From assembly GCA_964399735.1 (NCBI GenBank), contig CAYNSO010000112.1, positions 1 through 11,243 of the forward strand: 11,243 nucleotides of DNA, written 5' to 3'. Below are positions 5,513 through 11,243 of the stretch, piece after piece. A program made the position numbers and the translations under genes. The notes under the pieces were generated by a model. It was not told where the DNA came from. It did no database searches and worked only from the letters and a program-made list of their open reading frames with translations. Position 1 is the stretch's first letter. Every line of letters begins with the position of its first letter. Source of the DNA: Fontivivens sp964399735 (GTDB lineage Bacteria; Zhuqueibacterota; Zhuqueibacteria; Residuimicrobiales; Krinioviventaceae).

Positions 5513-5541
5513 AATTGTAGAGAATTACAATTCATCATCAA
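5513..5541 (-). promoter_or_regulatory. Promoter with operator-like palindrome upstream of the flavodoxin gene
   Basis: Read on the minus strand, TTGATG (5536-5541) and TACAAT (5514-5519) are separated by 16 bases. An inverted repeat, AATTGTA-N6-TACAATT (5513-5532), covers the -10 element and much of the spacer, a position suited to a repressor. The assignment rests only on the sequence pattern and on position 34 bases above the ATG. Confidence 0.45.
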
Positions 5542-5642
5542 GCAAAAATTCATTATCCACCACTGTTTTGTAATATAGCAATTTCGGCGGAACAAAAAAA
5601 GTTTTAACGCCATGAAAATGAATAAATTCATTAAACATTAAT

Positions 5643-6240
5643 TTGCTATTTTACACCGGTTTGGCGTTTACAACAGCGCCATTGATGCTGAATATGCATC
5701 GCGTCGCCAGGTGGGTATACGTAACCGCACGGTAAAGGTTCTGGATGTTTCAGGCGTGACGAAAATTATTATCCCGCAGGAGGTGGGTCGATCTGTCTGC
5801 CGGGCATTGCTTGTCTTGTTTCCGTCCATTGAAACATTATTCTGAAAGACTTGTGAAATTTTATGACTGTGGTAAAGCCAAAAAACTTGTTATTCCGGCC
5901 AATAATTTTCTGTTTCAGGCGACTTTAATATGTGAATTATCCAGGCGTCGCTGGCAAAGCGGAATTTTTGTAAATGGAGTAAACAAAACCTGTGTAGTAA
6001 ATGTTTTTATGAAACATCATTTGACGCTGTTAAAATTCTGGTTTGGATTGCAATTTCTGTTTATTTTTTAATTGTTATTGTTTACAAAAAATTGTATTCA
6101 AGATCATTTACTGTTTTATTCATTTCAAGTATTACTGGAATTCAGAAAACATCTATTTTCCTTCAAGTTACAAAAGGGGTTAACATTGCTAACCGGGTCA
6201 ACAACGATTGACAATTGTTTTAATCAACTTTTTAATTTGA
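5643..6240 (+). pseudogene. Decayed IS4-family transposase remnant
   Basis: Pieces of one transposase are spread over several frames. From 5790, one frame reads DLSAG...PLKHYSERLVKFYD, then KKLVIPANNFLFQATLICEL and RRRWQSGIFVNGVNK. From 6005, another reads FYETSFDAVKILVWIAISVYFLIVIVYKK and on to a TGA at 6209. A third ends NQLFNLI near 6240. These match the C-terminal third of IS4 transposases (HYPE.LRR..FYDAET, LTNNF.LPALTIAELY..RWQVELFFKWIKQ, SENAVKTQIWIAISVY, ending NQL.LF). In the Y-x2-R-x3-E-x6-K motif, the catalytic Glu codon is GGA (Gly) and the Lys is Asn. The part from 5643 to 5789 is more degraded and assigned with less certainty. The N-terminal two thirds with the first two catalytic Asp are absent. 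I see no terminal inverted repeats. It is a dead fragment. Confidence 0.8.
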
Positions 6241-6292
6241 TACACCCCAAAGTTTATCTTTATATAAATCCCGTTTTCGCCTTATCGCACCG

Positions 6293-6317
6293 GCCCCAAA
6301 CCGGGGAGGTTTGGGGC
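6293..6317. terminator. Strong GC hairpin downstream of the T9SS protein gene
   Basis: GCCCCAAACC (6293-6302) and GGTTTGGGGC (6308-6317) form a perfect 10-bp stem with a 5-base loop (GGGGA on the plus strand). It lies about 60 bases beyond the minus-strand stop at 6375. No U tract follows on either strand, so it may protect the 3' end or be part of a repeat rather than terminate by itself. Confidence 0.4.
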
Positions 6318-6328
6318 TGATACGTTCG

Positions 6329-6346
6329 GAACACCGGGAGGTGTTC
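6329..6346. terminator. Second hairpin downstream of the T9SS protein gene
   Basis: GAACACC (6329-6335) and GGTGTTC (6340-6346) form a 7-bp stem around GGGA, a GNRA tetraloop on plus-strand RNA. It is 11 bases from the hairpin at 6293-6317 and shares the closing CC-GGG(G)A-GG. A run of eight G (6367-6374) separates it from the stop codon. Confidence 0.35.
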
Positions 6347-6374
6347 ATTTATGGGGCGATTGTTATGGGGGGGG

Positions 6375-9300
6375 CTATTTTAATAATAACAGCTTTTGGG
6401 TTTTGTTCAGGTGTTCGGATTTGAAAACCAGCAGGTAAACGCCGCTGGCCACAGCGCTACCGCTTGTGGTTGTGCCGTTCCAAAGCAATCGGTATGAACC
6501 GGCAGCTTTGTATTCGTTTTCCAGCAAAGAGGTCACTCTGCGGCCAAGAATGTCATAAATATAAACGCTTACATGGCTGCTCTTTGCCAGTTGATAGCTG
6601 ATGGTGGTAGTAGCATTGAACGGATTTGGATAGCCGGGCAACAGAGCGGATTTGTCCGGCAAAGCGGCCTGATGTTCGATGTCCGTAGTGCTGGAATTAT
6701 TCAGCACCATAAAATTTCGCGCTCCCAGGCGTTCATTGGTGTTGCCGGCATCGTCGGCCACAACCCAGCAGATTGTATGCACGCCGTTGGGAAGCTGCGT
6801 AGTGTTCAGGACAAACTTGCCGCCCGGAGCGGCGCTGTTTTTATATCCCGTGAATTGTGCAGTTATATCTTCACGCGGTTGGTTATAGGTTACACTACCA
6901 ACTGTATCACCATCTATTACTACCCTGATAGTGGAACCATCCGCCGGAATCACATTGGGCTGGGGGGTCAGCGCCCAGCCGGTTACTACATAGCCTTCGC
7001 CGGATGCGATACCGCCCTCGGTTGGATTATCCAGCGCTCCGAACGGCAGAACCGCGCTGCTGTTGTCGATTATGAAGGGCTTGCCGGCCAATTCAGTGGT
7101 ATTGCCTTCAAAATCCGTCGCTTCGGCAATAAAGGTATATTCGCCGTTTTCCAGGGTGTTGGTAGTAAAGCTCATACTCCAGCCGGCGCGGTCGTAATTG
7201 GGATAATAGGCATAAAAGGTTGCAATGTCCGGTCTGGCGCCTTGTGCAAAGGCCGCATCGCCAAGGTACACTTTATCCGTACCGTTTTGAAGATAAATTT
7301 TTACAGACTCGACGCCAATATCATCCAGTGCCCAGCCATGCAGGTTAATGCTGCCGCTGACGGAACGTCCGGAATCGGGATAGTCAAAGTTACCCACCGG
7401 CGCCGCGGTTTCATCATAAACCATGTATTTTACAGTAATGAATTCCGGGGCGCTGGCGCTATCCGCTTCAATAATAGTTATTTCCGCTTCATGCAGCCCG
7501 ACTGCTAATCCGGCAGGGTTGACGGTGGCATATACCCAGTCATCGCCGGTTCCAGAAGTCGGTTCCAGCGTTAGCCATTCTTTGTCGGATGTTACTTGCC
7601 AGTTGAGGATGCCTTCACCGCCATTGGTGATCTGGAATACCTGGGTTACCGGAGAAATATCGGCAGAAACGTTGTTGATTGTTGCCGGTCTTTTCATGCC
7701 GCCGGAACCGGAACCATAATTCAACGATGATCTATCGGTTCTGGGCGCCGCTTCATTGGTATTGTTGATTGTAAAGTAGCGGCTGCCGATACCGTCTGAA
7801 TTACCGCCATTGTCTGTTGCTGTCCATTGAATTGTATGAACGCCGTTACTATAACTGGTTGTATTTAAATTTAAATAACCCGCGGCGCCATTATTATTGT
7901 TATAGCCAGGAAAGAGCGCGGCAATATCTGACCGGTATAGATTGTATTGCGGTGAACCGATATTAACGCCATCCACAAATACATTTATGGTTGATCCATT
8001 TTGTGGTATGGTGTTTGGCTGCGGCGTAAGCGCCCAACCACAATTTTGATAATTTGAACCGGAAGCAGTACCTCCTTGTTGAGGGGTATCGATAGCGCCA
8101 AATGGTTTAACGGCATTGGCGTTATCGCATGTAATAGTTGTTGACATAAAGTTTACGGAATTACCCTCAATATCGGTAATTACAGGATAAATAGAATATA
8201 TACCATTACCGCCATTGGGAAGTAAATTTGTTAACAACAGATAGCCCCACCCGGCTTTATGTGAGTTTGGATAGTTTGGATATTGTTGTTGAATATCGGG
8301 TCTGGCTCCCTCGATAAAGGATGCTTCACCAAGAAAAGAGCTTTTACCATTACTTTCTTGATATATTTTAACGGACTGAATACCAACATCATCCAGCGCC
8401 CAGCCCGTAACCGGGATGCTGCCATGAACAGTTGAACCCAAAGTCGGAGAATCAAAGGAACCAAAAGGTTTATTGGTTGTTCCCTGCTGGTAAACATTCA
8501 TAATAACATTAATAATTGTCGGCAAGGTATTGGGTTCGCCATCCTGAACTGTGATTGTTCCTGTATATTGGCCTGGGGCAAGACCATCGGGATTGGCAAA
8601 AACAGAAAAGTATCCGTTACCTGTACCGTGATCGGGTATGACGGAATACCAGTTCGATCCTGATGTGATTGACCATTGATTTGGCGTAGAGCCTTGATAG
8701 TTTACAAAGACTGTTTGTGGTTTTACTTTATCACTATCCCCCTCTACTACGGCAAAGTTGAGTTGCTTGTTACTGGTTTGAACATTACCGGGTTTTTTAT
8801 TGGTCAACACAACGCCGCTATCGCCGACAGCCCATACATTACCCTGTGTGTCTCTGGTAATTTTATTCAGATTGGAACTGGTGTTAGACATGAGCGAAGA
8901 CCAGTTGGTTCCGGCATTTTTTGTAAACAAAATTGTTCCATTATTGCCAACCGCCCAGCCGGTAGAGGCGCTTGTGAACAGAATATCATTTATATTATTG
9001 CTTGTACCGGTGGTTTGTTTGTTCCAGGTTGCTCCGCCATCTGGTGTTTGGTAAATTGCACCCTGGTCACCACAAACAAAGCCGGTATCGGGATCAACAA
9101 AACAAACCCCGGTATAATTCGGGTTTGAAGGATCGCCTTCAACATAATTCCATTGCTGGCCACCGTTTGTTGTATTATAAATTATTCCCCAATCACCGAC
9201 TGCCCAGCCGGTTAGTGCATTCAGGAACCAAAGAGATTTAAGGTTATCGGAAGAAAAAGGTGCGGCCTGATTGTACCAGCTTTGTCCGGCATCTGGCGAC

Positions 9301-9782
9301 CATTTTATTTGTGAATTTCCGCCCACCAGAAACGCATAATAGCTGCCATCGTAAACATTGGTGTAAAAAACATCATTAAAAGTGCCGGAATAATTGCTTT
9401 GTTGCTGTTGAATTTGCGGTTGTTCGCCCTTTTTATGTGACAATTGATAAAGAGCGCCATTTTCCCCGGCCAGGGTGCCGGCTACTTTGGTCGAATCTCC
9501 ATCGGGTATCTCTTTGCCGCCCCCTGCTTTCAAGTCCGGATTGTCTGGAACTGTGAGATGATACCAGTTGTTACCCTGATTTGGCGACCAAACAAGTACC
9601 CCCCCATTTCCGACAGTATAAGCATTCTCTCCGGCAAACCAGATAGAGTTTAGATTGTTGTTGGCGCCAACATCCAGGCGGGTCCATTCCAGGTTTTCAT
9701 TTTGGGCAGAAAGGCTTATAAAGCTGCCCAATAGTATTAATGCCAGCAATAACAGCATTGTGCCATTGTTTCTTGTAAACAT
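6375..9782 (-). CDS. Large secreted multidomain protein with Ycf48/BNR-like repeats, duplicated BACON-Ig units and T9SS sorting domain
   Basis: This 1135-residue protein has an AGGAG ribosome binding site before ATG 9782. A signal peptide (residues 1-26: basic start, LLLLALILLGS, cleavage near SLSA|QN) sends it through Sec. Residues 30-330 hold Ycf48/BNR-like propeller repeats (TGWAVGDWGIIYNTTNGGQQW, TGFVCGDQGAIYQTPDGGATW, TGWAVGNNGTILFTKNAGTNW). Then come BACON-like (338-432), Ig-like A1 (437-554, GWALDDVGI...GARPDI), Ig-like B1 (558-675, GWALTPQPN), BACON-like 2 (685-790), A2 (793-907) and B2 (910-1029). Residues 1048-1135 are a FlgD-like, type A T9SS sorting domain (YPNPFNATTTISY, VSVYIYDILGRRV, WNGTTTSG, GVYLLVF). 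It should cross the outer membrane and be released or anchored at the surface. No catalytic domain is visible, so a binding or adhesin role is plausible. It has only five Cys. Confidence 0.9.
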   Translation of the reverse strand: MFTRNNGTMLLLLALILLGSFISLSAQNENLEWTRLDVGANNNLNSIWFAGENAYTVGNGGVLVWSPNQGNNWYHLTVPDNPDLKAGGGKEIPDGDSTKVAGTLAGENGALYQLSHKKGEQPQIQQQQSNYSGTFNDVFYTNVYDGSYYAFLVGGNSQIKWSPDAGQSWYNQAAPFSSDNLKSLWFLNALTGWAVGDWGIIYNTTNGGQQWNYVEGDPSNPNYTGVCFVDPDTGFVCGDQGAIYQTPDGGATWNKQTTGTSNNINDILFTSASTGWAVGNNGTILFTKNAGTNWSSLMSNTSSNLNKITRDTQGNVWAVGDSGVVLTNKKPGNVQTSNKQLNFAVVEGDSDKVKPQTVFVNYQGSTPNQWSITSGSNWYSVIPDHGTGNGYFSVFANPDGLAPGQYTGTITVQDGEPNTLPTIINVIMNVYQQGTTNKPFGSFDSPTLGSTVHGSIPVTGWALDDVGIQSVKIYQESNGKSSFLGEASFIEGARPDIQQQYPNYPNSHKAGWGYLLLTNLLPNGGNGIYSIYPVITDIEGNSVNFMSTTITCDNANAVKPFGAIDTPQQGGTASGSNYQNCGWALTPQPNTIPQNGSTINVFVDGVNIGSPQYNLYRSDIAALFPGYNNNNGAAGYLNLNTTSYSNGVHTIQWTATDNGGNSDGIGSRYFTINNTNEAAPRTDRSSLNYGSGSGGMKRPATINNVSADISPVTQVFQITNGGEGILNWQVTSDKEWLTLEPTSGTGDDWVYATVNPAGLAVGLHEAEITIIEADSASAPEFITVKYMVYDETAAPVGNFDYPDSGRSVSGSINLHGWALDDIGVESVKIYLQNGTDKVYLGDAAFAQGARPDIATFYAYYPNYDRAGWSMSFTTNTLENGEYTFIAEATDFEGNTTELAGKPFIIDNSSAVLPFGALDNPTEGGIASGEGYVVTGWALTPQPNVIPADGSTIRVVIDGDTVGSVTYNQPREDITAQFTGYKNSAAPGGKFVLNTTQLPNGVHTICWVVADDAGNTNERLGARNFMVLNNSSTTDIEHQAALPDKSALLPGYPNPFNATTTISYQLAKSSHVSVYIYDILGRRVTSLLENEYKAAGSYRLLWNGTTTSGSAVASGVYLLVFKSEHLNKTQKLLLLK
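6696..8771 (-). repeat. Internal ~1-kb duplication (BACON + Ig A + Ig B, two copies)
   Basis: Copy 1 is about 7758-8771 and copy 2 about 6696-7730. Both run BACON-like, GWALDD.G..SVKIY...GARPDI...YPNY, then GWALTPQPN.IP..GSTI.V..DG...G...YN..R.DI. The protein similarity is clear while DNA composition differs: hand counts give 74/120 GC at 6961-7080 and 49/120 at the matching 8041-8160. Confidence 0.75.
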
Positions 9783-10203
9783 TGAACTCTCCTGTTTTTA
9801 TTGATTTTACACTAGTAATATACCGATATTTAATTTAGAAAATGATAGATTTGCCTTGTTTTAACCGGATAGATCTATTAATGATTGGAAAAGACAAAGA
9901 ACTGTGGTTGATTCCTGTCAACTTTATTTTTTGCTCTTGTCACTAAAACAAAAAAATAATAGCTAAAATTCGAGTTCAAAAATTTTATCAAGGGCAAGAA
10001 ATAAAAAACGTATCAAAAGCTGTGCAATTTTTTTTGCAATTCAAGTTTTTACGTATTTTCTGGTTTTTCGCCGGTTATATCTTGTTGTATAAAAGACAGA
10101 CTGCCCGACGACCAGCCTTCAATCACAATTTGCCCGGAATGTCATAATATAGGGCGATTGAGCTGCACCTGAGCAGCATAAAAAGCAATAATAAACCTTT
10201 TTA
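9783..10203. other. AT-rich intergenic region, no gene seen
   Basis: This 421-base spacer lies between the T9SS protein gene and the membrane protein gene, both on the minus strand. I see no coding pattern on either strand. It contains a T8 run (10028-10035) flanked by GCAATT copies (10024-10029, 10036-10041) and a small GCTGC-ACCTGA-GCAGC hairpin (10162-10177). Promoter elements for the T9SS gene must lie here, but no pair is convincing; TATATT on the minus strand near 9820 is a possible -10 only. Confidence 0.5.
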
Positions 10204-10208
10204 TTATT
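10179..10208 (-). terminator. Terminator of the membrane protein gene
   Basis: Read on the minus strand, AATAATAAA-AAGG-TTTATTATT (10208 down to 10187) forms a 9-bp stem that includes the stop codon, followed by GCTTTTTAT. The stem is all A-T but the T run after it fits an intrinsic terminator. Confidence 0.5.
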
Positions 10209-10872
10209 CTTCGTTTTTCTTGAAATTAGCGTTATTGATCTTTTTCGCCTGATCATCAAGAATGATGTTCCAGTTATTTATTAATAATTGTAAAAGTCTG
10301 TCAGCAAGGTGTATGTAAAAACATGCCGCGCCGGTTATTACCAAAACAAGGAATGGAATAAAAATAAATAAATAAATTTGCGGATTATTTATTTTTAAAA
10401 AATGATAGTCACATTCAAAAAACAGAAATGTTTTTATGATAATTATCAAAAGTAAAAGAAAAGAGCCGATAATGATGACACCACAAAAGTGTTGTTCTCC
10501 TCTTAATTTGGCCAACCTGGCTCCTGCCTGGGGTGAATAATATTGTATAAAATCATACATATATGAGGTACTATATTGTACATTTTCTTTAGACATTTTT
10601 TCAGTTTTACTATCTACTTTAAATCTATCTGTTAATATTTTTTTTATGAATTTTATGTCGAGTAATTTAAACCATATACCACCTAAAAGAGCGCCCGTAC
10701 AGTAAGAAATAATTATTACCAGGAGCAGAGATAATACCGGAAAGTTATTTAATAAAGAAAATTGATCAGGAGGTGTAAATAATAGCAGGGTAAAGAACAG
10801 AATAGTAAAACCGGGGATAAATCTGCCAATTATATCATAAAAAATCTGTGGTACAAAAATATTGAAATTCAT
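10204..10872 (-). CDS. Four-helix membrane protein of unknown function
   Basis: I do not recognise a named family. The 222-residue protein has four predicted membrane segments, near residues 18-33, 44-67, 129-151 and 164-187, rich in Ile, Leu and Phe. Between helices 2 and 3 is a ~60-residue polar region containing SYMYDFIQYYSPQAGARLAKLRGEQ (residues 103-127). There P114, G117, K122, R124 and E126 look like a conserved motif shared with other uncharacterised bacterial membrane proteins (from memory). The N-terminus has YDIIGRFIPG, and the C-terminus is a charged helix (DDQAKKINNANFKKNEE). It has no signal peptide cleavage site. The start at 10872 has AAGGT upstream. It stands alone, with its own terminator overlapping the stop codon. 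A channel, sensor or effector partner are all possible. Confidence 0.75.
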   Translation of the reverse strand: MNFNIFVPQIFYDIIGRFIPGFTILFFTLLLFTPPDQFSLLNNFPVLSLLLVIIISYCTGALLGGIWFKLLDIKFIKKILTDRFKVDSKTEKMSKENVQYSTSYMYDFIQYYSPQAGARLAKLRGEQHFCGVIIIGSFLLLLIIIIKTFLFFECDYHFLKINNPQIYLFIFIPFLVLVITGAACFYIHLADRLLQLLINNWNIILDDQAKKINNANFKKNEE

Positions 10873-11023
10873 TTTATACCTTGAATAATTCTGATACTAA
10901 AATTTCAAGTAACACCCGCCGTACCCGTGTAAGAGAAACCATATCGAAATGGCGCTTAAAGTAATGAATATTTGTGGAAAGAAGCAAGGGAAATTTTTGT
11001 TTTTGCGGGAATATAATTTTTCT

Positions 11024-11049
11024 CGTTCCAAATCACCAGATTTGGAACG
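11024..11049. repeat. Dispersed hairpin repeat, copy 3 (perfect stem)
   Basis: CGTTCCAAATC (11024-11034), loop ACCA, GATTTGGAACG (11039-11049) form a perfect 11-bp stem-loop, the best preserved of four related copies in the window. It is preceded by TCT rather than the ACCTC leader of copies 1 and 2. Confidence 0.75.
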
Positions 11050-11144
11050 CTATTGGCCGGGAATCTCTTGTTTCCATAAAGGGAGTTACATTTTACAAAA
11101 TTGGTCTTGAATGAATAACCAAAGCAGAGATTTTTTTACAAGCG

Positions 11145-11170
11145 GGTTCCTATTCAGAAGATTGGGAACC
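11145..11170. repeat. Dispersed hairpin repeat, copy 4 (imperfect)
   Basis: GGTTCC (11145-11150) pairs with GGAACC (11165-11170), and the interior TATTC/GATTG adds partial pairing. It has the same general form as copies 1-3. It lies within 10 bases of the putative minus-strand stop at 11178. Confidence 0.55.
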
Positions 11171-11177
11171 GAAAGAA

Positions 11178-11243
11178 TCATCCGCGGCGCGGGGTAAGGA
11201 ACCCTAGCGCCAGCAGGGTGGGCAGGGCAACCCCGGCGCAAAC
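11178..11243 (-). CDS. Possible C-terminal end of a gene entering from the right
   Basis: On the minus strand the last 66 bases read as 21 codons and TGA: VCAGVALPTLLALGFLTPRRG. The sequence is much richer in G+C than the neighbouring intergenic DNA, and the hydrophobic stretch with a basic tail looks like the end of a membrane protein. A hairpin repeat lies just beyond the stop. It is too short to identify a family, and an open frame of this length is not strong evidence. Confidence 0.3.
   Translation of the reverse strand, partial: VCAGVALPTLLALGFLTPRRG

Larger units (their letters stand above)
10873..11177. other. Intergenic region with two hairpin repeats
   Basis: This 305-base spacer has no coding pattern that I can see. 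It contains repeat copies 3 (11024-11049) and 4 (11145-11170), listed separately, and the upstream region of the membrane protein gene, where no convincing promoter pair was found. Confidence 0.5.

Noticed and set aside
3136..6247. 12-base match TTTGATACACCC at 3136-3147 and 6236-6247
   Set aside because: A 12-base match is expected by chance in 11 kb, and the flanks do not match, so it is not evidence of IS ends.
6573..7508. 311-codon open frame on the plus strand
   Set aside because: It lies antisense inside the large T9SS protein gene, has no ribosome binding site or family motif, and the minus-strand frame shows clear domains throughout.
8676..9128. 150-codon plus-strand open frame
   Set aside because: It is antisense to the Ycf48/BNR-like repeat region, whose Gly/Trp-rich repeats leave open frames on the opposite strand.

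Overview
The window looks like a chromosomal accessory region from a bacterium of the Fibrobacterota-Chlorobiota-Bacteroidota (FCB) superphylum. The best clue is the 1135-residue secreted protein at 6375-9782 (minus). It ends in a type A, type IX secretion (T9SS) sorting domain beginning YPNPFNATTTISY, a form common in Calditrichota, Ignavibacteriota, KSB1-like and related lineages. Several genes have clear GGAG-type ribosome binding sites, which argues against a typical Bacteroidota, where these are rare. This phylum-level placement is inference. The code looks standard: Trp is TGG throughout and TAA/TAG are the usual stops.

Layout from left to right. 1-810: 3' part of an SGNH/GDSL-type hydrolase. 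922-1520: a BrnT-like toxin and RHH antitoxin with a self-contained promoter/operator, bracketed by two copies of a short hairpin repeat. 1676-3016: an apparent operon of an ECF sigma factor with a Cys-rich C-terminal tail, a 53-codon RHH protein starting at TTG, and a 92-aa DUF3303-like protein. 3165-3793: a higBA module whose toxin frame is broken by a TGA while higA is intact. 3857-4762: a DUF3795 Cys-rich protein and a VOC-fold protein. 4988-5479 (minus): a flavodoxin with an operator-like palindrome over its promoter. 5643-6240: a decayed IS4-family transposase. 6375-9782 (minus): the large multidomain T9SS cargo protein. 10204-10872 (minus): a four-helix membrane protein of unknown function. 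The last 300 bases hold two more hairpin repeats and possibly the tail of a further minus-strand gene.

The genes do not form one pathway. The region reads as a patchwork of small selfish or stress modules (two toxin-antitoxin loci, one dead), a dead insertion sequence, dispersed intergenic repeats and a few short regulatory operons beside a surface/secreted protein. The points most worth following up are the sigma-RHH-DUF3303-like operon, with a perfect 11-bp stem ending on the RHH gene's ribosome binding site; the dispersed repeat flanking the intact toxin-antitoxin pair; and the ~1-kb internal duplication in the T9SS protein, whose two copies differ strongly in GC content. I found no tRNA, rRNA or CRISPR array.
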